64,000 nucleotides of DNA from Stichopus chloronotus (Eukaryota > Echinodermata > Holothuroidea > Aspidochirotida > Stichopodidae): NCBI GenBank assembly GCA_021234535.1, contig CM037840.1, forward strand, positions 19,160,302-19,224,301. The letters run 5' to 3'. The notes below the pieces were generated by a model that made no database searches, was not told where the DNA came from, and saw only the letters and a list, made by a program, of their open reading frames with translations. Shown piece after piece: positions 48,477 to 59,714 of this stretch; within the stretch, counting starts at the first letter, position 1; the number at the start of each line of letters is the position of its first letter. The position numbers were made by a program, and so were the translations under genes.

Positions 48477-48966
48477 AATTATTGGTGTGCTCGGATTGCA
48501 TGAAATGCAGCGAAATACTGGTTTTGTGCATCTATAGGCCTAGAGATTGTAATAAATCTGAGCCACGCATTAAATTTTATCACCATATATTCCCTATTTT
48601 GGAGAAAAGGGTGAGTAGGCATTCATTTGGGGTCACACTTTTGAATTCTCCCTTGACAGATGACCACTGAACAACCTCTCGTAAGTTAGGGAATGTTTGC
48701 CTGTTTACAAAAATGCAACATCACTTGAAAAATTTATGTAATATTTTGTCTACAGTTGCATTTACACTAGCCAAAAAATAAATATATGCAAATCGGCAAA
48801 ACTTTCAGTAAAAGGCCAAACTTTCAAAATTCATTTTCTAACTTTTGACGTGGGTCATTCTTTCAGGGTATGCCAATAAGCAATACCTTTAACATACTCT
48901 AGTTATTTTTATCATTCTTTTTATAAATTTTGACGTGGGTCATCTAATCCGAGCACGTCAATAATT
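48477..48966. mobile_element. Inverted-repeat element (490 bp), family N
   Basis: Termini 'aattattggtgtgctcggatt' in two parts (AATTATTGG, TGTGCTCGGATT; 48477-48497) and the near-exact reverse complement at 48946-48966 (19 of 21). A 62-codon plus frame at 48482-48670 lies inside, not recognised. The block TTTTGACGTGGGTCAT occurs at 48843 and 48928, and again outside at 49022. Confidence 0.65.
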
Positions 48967-49022
48967 AATAAAAGCCCACTACATCTACCATTGTTAGCTG
49001 TCTATCCATTTTTTTTTTTTTT

Positions 49023-49047
49023 TTTGACGTGGGTCATCCACGTCAAA
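49023..49047 (+). other. 10-bp-stem palindrome containing TGACGTGG
   Basis: TTTGACGTGG (49023-49032), loop GTCAT, CCACGTCAAA (49038-49047). It equals the right end of element N with an inner ~9 bases (TAATCCGAG) removed, so it is probably a deletion derivative of that end. Confidence 0.65.
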
Positions 49048-49275
49048 CTAAGATAACTAGACCTTCATGTCAAATTTGTTCATGAGGTCCCTTTTGGAGC
49101 CTACTGTAGTGTTACATCTCCATATTCCCATACAAAGGCTAAGTACTTTCTTGTACTAGCGGTGCTGCCCAGTATAGTTTCATTTGGGAACAAAAAGAAT
49201 ACCGTTTGACATACAGTTTCCAGTTTTCTTGACTTGGACGATGCAGCCACATTTCTTTGCTTCTTCCAGTCGTTT

Positions 49276-49357
49276 CCCCACAACTCACTGGTGTGGGTAT
49301 TCACGAGTGACTATACTTACCCCTCGCCCCTTGCCTAGTATATGTCTACGATGTGAA
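49276..49357 (+). mobile_element. Family E minimal element (82 bp, copy 4)
   Basis: Left hairpin CCCACA(ACTCACTGG)TGTGGG, 'tattcacgagtgactatact', then straight into the right end 'agtatatgtctacgatgtgaa'. All cargo is missing, yet both termini are intact. The overlapping 152-codon plus frame (49184-49642) is therefore unlikely to be a gene. Confidence 0.75.
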
Positions 49358-50000
49358 TTCAGACGATCTTTGCGCAGCATGACTACTTTTACTCAAACTT
49401 ACGTTCATAGCATGAGCCTAGAATTTGGTTCCACAGGTTACCTTTGTACAATTTTTCTATCCGAAGATTCTAGAAATACAAGATCCCAAATTGCAATATT
49501 ATTTTCTGAAACATGTAACATTTCGGCATGTAATTCCCAGGAAGGGTATAACATAAGATACCAGAAAGAACGTAGAGCTTTTCTATATCAATATTCTCTC
49601 CCCCTCATCAAAACGAACATGTCCCAATTTTCCCGAAAATAGTGGAAACGCTTACATGACTGAATGAACATGATTTCTCTACCACGGTATATACAGTACA
49701 TATGTGTAAACATAGCCTAGCCTGGCCTCTCCAGTTCCAAGACATCGAGTGTCATAGCACGAGTGTGTTGCACAACACAGCAGTGTAATAGGTACGCAGT
49801 TCACTGATTGATTGGGTGTATCTCATACTTCAAAGTCGCGTATTACGGGAAGCAAAAGTTTCCAGCAGTCTCTGATTCGATCGTGCAAGTTGAGTATTGT
49901 GTTCATTTAGTAACATTTTTGTGATAGTGTTTGGGATATTTTGTTGAGAATTTCGTGAGGAATCCTGTTTGAATTTTTTCATTCAGATGGGAAGGCACAG
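49358..50000. other. No gene seen
   Basis: Covered by the tail of the doubtful 152-codon frame; composition near the window average. Confidence 0.35.
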
Positions 50001-50004
50001 TGGT

Positions 50005-50093
50005 CACATACCTGCGAGCACGAAGGCCGTCATGGCCGTCGTTTAATGCCAGCCCTGATACTTTACATGAGGTCAGGGAGTACACGCTGTGAA
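50005..50093 (+). mobile_element. Family D right-end remnant (copy 6)
   Basis: 'gatactttacatgaggtcag' and 'ggagtacacgctgtgaa' match the D right end; the arm is degraded. Confidence 0.55.
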
Positions 50094-51136
50094 TTGATGT
50101 AATTACGAATTGCTCCCAACATGCATATGATAACTATTGCTTTGTAGCACTCCAACTATGAGCTGTAACAACGGCATATTTTTCCACGACTATCAGCAAA
50201 CATTTGTCCATGTTAATCTAGAACTGAGAAGTGCCTGTTGGTGAATATGACTCCGTGAAACACTCCCAGGACACTTTTAGCATGACCATATGATAAGTGT
50301 CACATATACATTTACCGTGTGTAGCATTACAAGCAACATTTCTTTGATTACAGACAAATTTCTATTTGCAAAGAAAGAGAACATCCTAAAATATGTAAAC
50401 TAATGGTTTTGGATCAAATAAAAAGCAACTCAGTGTAATGTTTTCACAGATTTTGCATTATAATCAAACTGAGTGTTCCCTTCACTCCAATTAAGTTTAA
50501 TATTACTTTATATTGTTAACTCATCATGGAACACTTGCAATGATCTTAAATGACCTTCAGCCGGATAGATCAAAACTTCCAAGTTATCTTTACTCCTGCC
50601 AAACTTATACATAATGATTTTCATCAACAGCAGCTATAGTTTCCGGTAAATTTAATGAAATAATACATTTTTACTCTTTCAACAGGCATTTTAGCAATAA
50701 CAATCAATCATCAGGAATATTTAAATAATTAATTTAACAAACCTCATCAAGAACTATTAAAAATCAACATTTGAGGGTGAGAAATCAACAATTTAACTTG
50801 GATATCTTTGATATAAAAGCAAGCTGATCAAGAATTTTGATGTAAGTATAAAGAACTAGAGCATACTATATGTACCAATTTATATTAAATTTGTTACCTT
50901 TTAACAATCCCTAATTTAGGAGGCTTACAGGGTTTACAGAAAACACACTTTTCTTAATATGCAAAACAGCCATTACTACACATGATTACTAAAACTGAGT
51001 TAAATTACAAGAACCACTGTACTAGTTGTCTCTTGATTTATTTTTTCTTTTATCAGCCTGTACAGTAGCAGCACTGTGTACTGTAAGATTCTATGTGTAG
51101 CAGCAAACTCATCCAAAGGAGAAGAAATTATAGGAT
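50094..51136. other. No gene seen
   Basis: AT-rich unique-looking DNA. Confidence 0.4.
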
Positions 51137-51546
51137 CCCCAAAACTTACTGGTTTGGGAATTTGCTAGCGACGTACTCACCTCATATAACCTATGCAACT
51201 ACAATAGCTGGTCTGAGGCCTAGCCCAGACCCAAAACACACATGTCGAGAAAACGTGAAAAAAACACGGAAGGAAAAGGATACTCATCCAAAACGGTCCT
51301 GGAAAGGTGGAGAAGGACGAAAATTACTTGGATTTCGACACAGAAGTGAAAAGCTTGGAATAACAAGGCAGATTAGAGCAGATTCAATCAGCTGCACAAA
51401 ACTTTGGTGGCAGACCAAAAGGCTTTCAATTACGGAAGGACGGTGGCCAGATACACACACACACAAACAAAAAATTGCCAGATGCTAGACCATGGTCAAT
51501 ACGGCAATGCATAGGTTATATGAGGTGAAGGAGTACGTGCTGTGAA
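51137..51546 (+). mobile_element. Family D element, copy 5 (410 bp, core orientation 2)
   Basis: Hairpin CCCAAA(ACTTACTGG)TTTGGG, 'cacctcatataacctatgca', then the core in reverse relative to copy 2: 'gaggcctagcccagaccc', 'cgagaaaacgtgaaaaaaac', 'aaaaggatactcatccaaaa', 'gcagaccaaaaggctttcaa', 'cggaaggacggtggcc', CA run, long arm, and right end 'gagtacgtgctgtgaa'. The minus-strand 60-codon frame 51284-51466 is alignable with the plus frame 8062-8244 of copy 2. Confidence 0.85.
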
Positions 51547-53250
51547 TTTTAAGTTTCTATTTTTAGATTAATGAATACCTCTGCTTCCAATCCAGAGTCC
51601 ACATAATAATACCCATGGCCTTAGGTTTATTACAATTGATTCATTATTTGAGTACAAATCAGAAGTTACAAATAGGACATAAATATTAACAACAATAAAA
51701 TGACATTAAGTATAAACAGAACAAAAAGAGAGAAACTACAATATAAGTTAGCAGTAATTTTAAAACAAGAAAATTTCTTGAAAAGTGTCACTCCTTATAG
51801 AAAAGAATTCTTCGAAAATCGAATTCTAGAAACAAAGGAGTTGATGGCAGGATCCATGCAATCAGAGGGTGATTCTTAAAAAAAAAAGAGATGTTTTCAG
51901 CAATTCTTGCAACCACCCTCCTAAGAAACTTTCCTCATCCTGCCCACCCACTACTTATTCAACCATTGAAATGGTAGCTAGATATTAACTGCATTGTCTC
52001 TGAATGATACATGATTATGATCTTAGTTATTCACCTTACCAGGACATCACATATTTTGTACTTCTTTCTGGTTCAGATAAAACTCAAATCTGTTTTTACT
52101 TACTTCTAGCAAAAACGGCTTTGTCAATCAGTAACACATCTTCACAACATTTCATTTGAAGACAAAACTTTGAATGAAAACTTCGAATAGTTATAATTCT
52201 GAGATTATATGGAAATATTTGGACTGGAAAGAAGCCCAACAAGTTCAAGCAAGATAAGAACATTCAACTACACTGTACATATAGTACTGTGTGTCACCTA
52301 ATCTTGTATACGTGAGCGTTTCATGCTTTCACCTACACTCGTACACTATTATACTTTTATGCTTTCCTTTGGTCCTTCCATCCAATTGCACTTCAATCAA
52401 TCTCTACATTCTTCAGAGCAGGGATTCTTCACAGCTGATTGTTTTTGTCCCTCCGATTCTAATTCATCTTTTTACAGTTTCTTGACTAGGATGTACAGCC
52501 TGCACCAGTAACAGTCCAATCCAGGCATAGAACATATCCAGAGGGCAAATGAAACTTGGCAATGCTGTTTAGTACTGCATCTTGTAAAATCTTCTTTGAT
52601 ATTACAGGTGATGAAATGGAACTGACATCTTGAGCCACAAACTACAGACTTGGTAGCCTCAAAAGCAGCAAATGTTGAGGTTCAATTAAGAAAATTTTAA
52701 AAAGCTCCATATTTTATTATGAAAAGTGCACACAATGCCTCCTACTAGAATTCATATATTCAAGAGAATTAAAATAAAGTTAGGATGTCAAAATAAAGAA
52801 AAATTATGAAAAAATAACTTCTGCCCTCTTCACTGGGACACTTTCTGACAGAGTGTACTATTGGAGTATCATTATTTTTTGTACAACAAATCTGGGGAGA
52901 CATGCTTGTACCATATTTGGAGAATGAAAGTGGGAAAGTGTGTCACAACTGCCTATCCTCCTTTAAAATCAGACTTTACAAGAAGGCACTGCAGAATTCT
53001 CATACATCTGCAGCATTCTCATACATCAAGCTCATCAATATAGGGACACCTCATAAACAAAAAAACAAAGAAAAAACTGCAAATTTCACTCTTTAAACAC
53101 AATCATTTTCAATGTTCTCCATACGATCTACTGTATCTCACTTTAATTTATCCACATCTTAGCCATTGTACTGTTATTCCGTCTTGTGCCAGTCGATCTC
53201 ATCTTAATCTAGGTTAAATGTGTTGCAAAAATGAGCTATTGGACACATCA
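51547..53250. other. No gene seen
   Basis: AT-rich DNA; short overlapping frames without support. Confidence 0.4.
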
Positions 53251-53254
53251 CTTG

Positions 53255-53601
53255 TTCCAAACCGCTTGACCACACAAACAGTTTATTCAAGTCTCAAGAA
53301 TCTCTTGAAATTTTCCAACACTGTTAATGCCAGTATTGCTACTTTCGCATTTCAATCACTCCATGATCTCTAACCACATCACTTTTCAAACTACTTTTCA
53401 CACAACTTCACAATCCATGAACACAATACCAGACAGTCGACATTACTGCATCATGATCCTATCTTAAACTTCTCTCATCAAAACAATCTCCACAACCGTG
53501 CTATTAGGCTTTGGAATTCACTCCCTTTTTCTGTTACTGCCATGTCAAGCGTCAAGTCTTTCTGGAGATCTTTACTGAGACATCTTGTACGTAGTTACTA
53601 A
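53255..53601 (+). pseudogene. LINE reverse-transcriptase C-terminus, 5'-truncated
   Basis: The end of a CR1/Jockey-like polyprotein: FTIHEHNTRQSTLLH, then NRAIRLWNSLPFSVTAMSSV and SFWRSLLRHLVRSY before a TAA at 53599-53601. Weaker upstream similarity (SIATFAF, HHFSNYF) runs through an in-frame stop and probable frameshifts back to about 53255. The 'HNTR...RAI.LWNSLP' signature is characteristic of this protein family. The catalytic part is absent. It differs from, and lies in the opposite orientation to, the element at 23693-24985. Confidence 0.85.
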
Positions 53602-53985
53602 GCCTATTCTACTCTCTTTAGCAATATTCATATTCCCAAGTAAGTCTTCCTCACAGGTGTCTCTTTATTTGTCTTGCCGTTTTTGCCTGAGGGGGGTAGG
53701 GTGGGGGTTGTTGGGAGGTGGGATTGTGCATCTCTTGGGTTGGTTTCCTTTGGGGAGTTTTTTTGTCCTGTCTTTTTCATTTATTTTTCTGCTCTTTACT
53801 TGTCTTTTTGTATGTATTTTCTTGCTTTCCTAAGGGAGTGGACTTCACCAAACCTTAATGGGTTAACTGTTCACTTCCTTCCACTCCATGTGTGAATAAC
53901 GTATGTTTTATATTTGTCTTAATGTATTTGTCATGTGAAGTGAAGAATCAAATAAACGCAACAAACCGAATATTCCCCCATCCCT
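53602..53985 (+). other. Probable 3' UTR of the 53-kb LINE, with a G-quadruplex motif
   Basis: From the stop codon to the start of the 65-bp minisatellite. G runs at 53691-53696, 53699-53701, 53703-53707, 53713-53715 and 53720-53722, with loops of 1-5 bases, fit the quadruplex rule on the sense strand. The region ends AATCAAATAAAC (53947-53958). T-rich sequence follows the G runs. Confidence 0.65.
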
Positions 53986-54395
53986 CTGTTGCCACTTTTA
54001 TGTACCTAGTGATCACATCCCTTCCCATTGCTACCTCATTAGTGCTTTTACCATTACCACCTCCTGATTACATCCCTTTACCATTGCTACCTCATTATTA
54101 TATCATTATTCCTTTACCATACCCCCTCCTGATGACATCCCTTTACCATTGCTACCTCATTATTATATCATTATCATATGCTTTTACCACAACTACCTCC
54201 TGATCAAATCCCATCACCATTGCTAACCTCACTATTACATCATTATTATAGCCTTTACCACTACTACCTCCTGATTACATCCATCAACCATAGCTACCTC
54301 ACTTTTATATCATTATCATGCCTTATCTATTACTCCCTCCTGATTACATCCCTTCACCATTGCTACCTCATTATCATATCATTATTATGCCTTAA
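53986..54395 (+). repeat. ~65-bp minisatellite, left segment (six to seven units)
   Basis: Unit: 'cctttaccattgctacctca', 'ttattatatcattatta', then 'ctttaccactactacctcct', 'gattacatcc'. It is interrupted at TTAA (54392-54395) by a MITE and continues at 55062. Confidence 0.88.
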
Positions 54396-55061
54396 AGTGA
54401 TTGCGTGCGTATGTAAGAAGTAAAAACATTGAAATTTCATCTCCAAAATTTTGGTAAGGCTTTTAATTACACCATTCAGACAATCTGGGAAAATAAATAG
54501 GTTTCAGTTGGTCAATTTTGCCATATGATTTCAAATTCTTCTAACATAGCGACAAAAAGTGTAGAATACGATAATGTAGTGGTTGACAGTTTTCATTCAA
54601 ATCAACGGTGTGCTTCTTTGCGCCAGCCAATGGGAAGTATACTAGTATTAAATATTCAGTTACCAACTCAGGATCACTGACGCCGCGGGCAAGGTTGTGT
54701 TCAGTTCATAGGTTAGTTGTAAATACAGTGTTTCCTTTCACCAAATGTACTACAATGCCCGATACCTACCAAGGAGCGACGACTTGAGTAGTATGTTTTT
54801 GATACACTAGTGAGACCTGTACTGTTGCATATTCATTATGTAGGCGGTTATAGTAAGAACCGTTAGTTTTCAAATATGATTTCTGTTTTTCACTGTTTTT
54901 ATGCCAATTCCGTTGCTTTTTGAAGTAGTTACTGTCACTTTCCTTCACTGAAAGACATAGTCCGTTCATGTACATGCTCGCGTGAACATTTAAAAGTAAA
55001 GAAAAAGTTAAGATCAAACAAAATCTTATCTTTTTGGTTTTTCAGTACACACGCAATCACT
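54396..55061. mobile_element. TTAA-flanked MITE, family I copy 2 (666 bp)
   Basis: TTAA at 54392-54395 and 55062-55065. Inverted termini AGTGATTGCGTGCGTATG and, reverse-complemented from the right, AGTGATTGCGTGTGTACT. The interior matches 27927-28568. The uninterrupted minisatellite unit ('gcctttaccatt') gives the near-empty site. Confidence 0.92.
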
Positions 55062-55285
55062 TTAACCATTACCACCTCCTGATCACATCCCTTTACCATT
55101 GCTACCTCATTATTATATCATTATTATTGCCTTTACCACTACTACCTCCTGATTACATCCATTTACCATTGCTACCTCATTATCATACCATTTCTATATC
55201 CCTTCAGCATTACTACCTCCTGATCACATCACTTCACCATTGCTACAGTACCTCACTAATGAGTGAATCCCTTTCACCATGACTA
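55062..55285 (+). repeat. ~65-bp minisatellite, right segment
   Basis: Continues the array of 53986-54395 in register ('ccattaccacctcctgatca'), about three units, then ends at AATCAAATAAAC (55287-55298), the same 12-mer that precedes the array. Confidence 0.85.
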
Positions 55286-56805
55286 CAATCAAATAAACAA
55301 AACTATTTCAAAAGTCATGTCAAATTTATTTCAAGATTGCATCCAATCACAGTTTGTTACAATAATACATTTATCTCTTGTATCACAACAATACTAATTA
55401 GTTCATACATAATCATTCACGCTCATACTGTACTTATTTTGAACAGTTCAAATTTCAACCCAAACTGTGTTTGAGCAAGGGATGTAACTGTTTGTGATTT
55501 GTTTTGGTTACTTGGTACAGTAAATGAATGCTTTTATTAATATGCATACCATGATCAGGATTTTCTCACAATTCTCAATTATAGCTAGTTATTACACCTC
55601 AGTATTAAATACTGTATGTTTACTGCACAAATGCTCAGCGTTGCACTTGAAGGATATTATAACCTTACTGTACCATAAAGCAGCATTATGTGACATACAA
55701 TAATTAAGTCCTTGTACTACATATGTTTACATCAAACGTTACATACAGTACAAATGTACCACAGTAAGTTTCAGGGGACATGTAGGGATATGAAATTACA
55801 ATAATGGTACAAACAATATTCTCCTTATTTGTTCTGTAGATTGCAGAAGATTCAAATTCACAGTAAGCTGAGTGAGGTGTAATAATAGTTTTCCTATCTC
55901 TACAGTAACTCAAGTCAACCTGATGGTATGTTGATCATACTGTATCTTACAGCTACTGTGGTCTGTTTGATTTATGCATGCATACAATCAATTCACCATA
56001 GGATACTCTTGGGCCTAGGAATATAAGATATATAGCTGTATTGACCATAAAAGGAACTGGCATTCACTTCCTTCCAGTAGAACAGACATAAACCACAGAG
56101 AAATCCCTGCAATGGTACAGTAACTTGCCATGTGAATGTGACTGTTACAGTACCTACAGTAATGTTAACTTAGTAGTGACTTATAGTACAAACTGACCTA
56201 CTGTATTAAAACCATCATCAGAAACTTGGCTGTCCTTATCCTTTGCTCACTTAACTATATCTTGTCACTGAGATGTGTCCTGAAGGTTGGCCATTAATTA
56301 GCACAGAGGCCTTGAGACCACACAAAAGCTTGATCAAGCTATAAAAAAAAAACCGACTACATAATTGTTTTGTGATCAGTACTTGGTGTCTTGAAGAAAA
56401 GAGATAAAAGTTAAAATATTTTGCTATCAAACAACACTGCAGTTTTGACTGTCGTATGTTCAAGAAGATGAACACCTCAAACAGAATAAGCAGCCCACAC
56501 CATAAAAAAAAAATGACATAATTAGACCTCACACTGAATGTCTTACATGACCATTAAACAATCACTTCAAATACAATCTGATGAACAACCAACCACCACC
56601 TTATTGATCTACCATGACAACCTATTTTCATGTTGAGGGTGGAACATGTTACTGTACATATTTCAAGATGTTCGGCTAAAAATGTTTCCAACAATGTTAG
56701 AACAACAATTTCTTACTCTGACTCACAACTACATGTTTCAGGGCAAGAGATTTAAGGTTATGGTACAATCACAGTATGGTCTACAGTATGTTACTACAGA
56801 CAGAT
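55286..56805. other. No gene seen
   Basis: AT-rich, many TACAGTA/TACTGTA words; A runs at 56341 and 56504. Confidence 0.4.
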
Positions 56806-56856
56806 GGACGGATGGATGGACAAACGGAAAGACAGACAGACAGACAGACAGACAGC
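56806..56856 (+). repeat. (GACA)n / (GGAT)n microsatellite
   Basis: 'gacggatggatggacaaacg' followed by several GACA units. A poly-C run of about 14 lies at 56922-56935. Confidence 0.85.
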
Positions 56857-56935
56857 TGAATCTTGTCAGAATATATGACCTGAAGGTCAACAATTAGCAA
56901 TGGGCACTTGTTCTCCCTCTTCCCCCCCCCCCCCC

Positions 56936-57470
56936 AACACACACAAACTTAGAGGGAAGAAAGGAGGAACTATGGTACTGTACATCCCAGGAGAGAAATA
57001 AGTCAGTCATTGCACTTGAGATGTTGATTTATAACAGTAAACAGGAGGAACATTAAGATGAGAGGGATGACAAATGGATATTTAAGAGTTTTGTGAAGAA
57101 AACTAGTGATTTTCAACAAAAGGACAAAATAGAACATGTTATAATCAGACGCTGGATCAGTGTCAACTACTAAATAGCTGGTAGGAGAAGTGGTACATCT
57201 TTCTCTGGGTTTTTACTGCTACATCTCCAGCAGTTGGACATCTACAATCGAATGGCAAGGAAGCAGGTGACAGAGTGAGTCACATTGAACATCTTACATG
57301 GCCATTACAAGTTGAAATTCTACTTTCCATGGTTACACAGAAATCTGATGTTGGACATAACAAAGCAAAACTTTCACAATCATCTTAAAGAACTGTCCTC
57401 CACACTTTACACACATTCATGGTCTGTTTATTTACAATGACTACCAAACTTTGGTACAGAAGTTTACATT
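56936..57470. other. No gene seen
   Basis: Nothing recognised. Confidence 0.35.
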
Positions 57471-57474
57471 TTGC

Positions 57475-57940
57475 CCTCTGCTGACCCCATACAACCTTTT
57501 TATCTACACCAAAACCAATAGATATTTTGTAGTAAACATGTGACATACTGAGTACAAGATTTGCAATAACTATAGAGTTCAAGATGTTGAGGTTACAGTC
57601 TTTCAGAAAGTTCTGTGTATCCCATGACCTTTTAACTGTACAAAAAATACAAAGAAGATGGAGCAACATTTTCTTACTTCACAATTTCAATATGACACAA
57701 TTTCCAGTGTAGGAGATAAGTGGTTTTTATGTTTTGGCCTAGGGTTGCTGACCCCATATGACCTTTGATTTCTACCAAAAACAAAAGGAACCATAAATTA
57801 GTTATGATTAAGACACAAGTCAGCTATAAAATCTGCACTTAATGCCTACCTCATGATATTGAGGTTATAAGGCAGCATACACACATACACTGCCACGTGA
57901 TTACAAAGGTTATGATTTCATCGAAACCAAAAAGGAAGTA
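57475..57940 (+). repeat. Family A element, copy 5 (diverged)
   Basis: Two recognisable unit starts ('ctgctgaccccatacaacct' near 57478; 'gctgaccccatatgaccttt' near 57749) with 'ctacaccaaaac' / 'tctaccaaaaac', a short CA run (57883-57892) and tail 'ttacaaaggttatgatttca'. Between the two, similarity is weak. Confidence 0.65.
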
Positions 57941-57944
57941 AATG

Positions 57945-58615
57945 TGCATGACCAGAAGAAAAAAGAAACGCAATGTCAAGAGGAAGAAAATTTTTCAAAC
58001 CAAAACGATCAAGCATAACCCTAAAACAAAATTGTGTGGTTGTTAGAACAGACAGTCATACTAAACCAAAACGAACGTTTGCCTGAAATAAAAACGAACA
58101 CTCCCTTGAAAGTAAACAAAAAGAACAGGTGGAGCTATTTTGAACTTCCATTATCATCATTGTATTAAGTGATGTAGTGCAACATCTACTATCGCCATAC
58201 TTCTGTCCAATCACATCACAGTCTTCCTTTGGCCATTACCTAATTGACGATATCACAATGGTATTGTAGTGTAAAATAATCTGTTAATTTTAGCTACTGA
58301 GCGTATCTCAGCGTGCTACTGCCCTCTGTTTGTTTTGAATTTATAGATCTTTTGGTTTATTCCTCACTGACCGTCCTTCCCAATGTTGTTTTGATTCCCA
58401 AAAAGCGTTTGTTTTGATTCTGTCCCATTGTTTGTACGTTCGTTTTTGCTCCATGAAAACGTTCCCTTTGTCTGCCTCTTGCTGTTCGTTTTGACTCTGC
58501 ACAATGTTGTTTGATTTGGTGTCCAGTCAGTTTCTGTCTTTACTTTTCATCGTTCAGTGTTCTTCCAGTTTCAGTACCATTGTTATTTTTTTCTTCTGAA
58601 TTTCCTACTTCCATT
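57945..58615. mobile_element. Foldback-like block: A-rich left half mirrored by T-rich right half
   Basis: Left half has repeated CAAAACGA / AAAACGAAC motifs (58001, 58067, 58089 region). The right half has GTTCGTTTT / TTGTTTTGATT (58380-58510) and 'ttttcttctgaatt' answering 'accagaagaaaaaag'. Inverted similarity is loose and boundaries are uncertain. Confidence 0.4.
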
Positions 58616-59710
58616 TTTTTGATTCACATCTAGTTTCTTTTTGTTGTTGTCTTCTCAAAGTTTTGTCTGTTTGTCCCTTTGTTGCAACATATGTTTTGCC
58701 CAAATGGCCACCCATTACATAAATGTCCTCAGCTTGACTGCCACTGAGTACAACACCATTAATCCCACTTTGCAGTCTTCACAGAGACACAAGACCTTGA
58801 AATTGATATTCCTAAGAGCATGTGCAGGGCCATGTACATGCAGATATTTGACAGTCCTCGCAAACACTCTGCTCAACATCATCTAGGATTTTGACCTTCC
58901 TTCAGAATGCCTGTAGGTACAGTTTACAGTATGTACATCATTCAAACCTTACTTAATTTCTGAAATTACCTGTCCACATAAAAAATGAAAAGAGGTGGTG
59001 ATGGATTAAAACTAAAAATATCTTCAAGGATTGAATACAAGCCTGTATAGTAGTGGTAGAAACAGTATGCAAACTTTCACTGTATGTACAACAGAATCAA
59101 AGGTGTGAGCTGCTTTTCAACTGTTGGTTTAGGGCCACTGATTTGCCATTATTCAGGAAAATCTAAGCAAAAATGGAACCAGTTTGCTAAAAGGTTGTGG
59201 TACATGCTTCTAAAAAAGGGTACACTTTATACAGAAGTTGCAAAGTACAACCCTGAGTGAAAATCCATTGGACTTCTCAAACTGAGAAAATACATACAGT
59301 TGACATGGAATGTTGCACAGTGTCAGTATTTCTTTTGTTAAGCCTATATATATTTTGCCTTTAAATCACTGGGTTTCACCTTGGTAAATGATATCCATAT
59401 TTTTAAAGAAGAATATATGGTGTACATGCTCCCAAAGTCAACCCTCTGAGCACATAAAATTGCAAAAGTAGGTAGCATATATCTAGCTTTCTAGTAGGTT
59501 CTAAATTCATCATGGGAAGTCAACTGTACAGTAGAGTGTGTTTAATATCAAATCCAATGTAATAATTTGCTGTACGTCTAATTATCAACAGGATCATAGA
59601 AATATTGCATGCTTCTACAAGACTATTTATGAATCAGAAGGCCAAAAGGCATTGTAGTATCAATAGTGTCAAAAATGAGCACTTTGAATCTAGCATATAG
59701 CAGAAGGTGA
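58616..59710. other. No gene seen
   Basis: AT-rich unique-looking DNA; one 81-codon frame (58641-58886) without features. Confidence 0.35.
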
Positions 59711-59714
59711 TGAT

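Noticed and set aside
49184..49642. 152-codon plus-strand frame
   Set aside because: It runs straight through the 82-bp family E element, has no start context, splice sites or recognisable domain.
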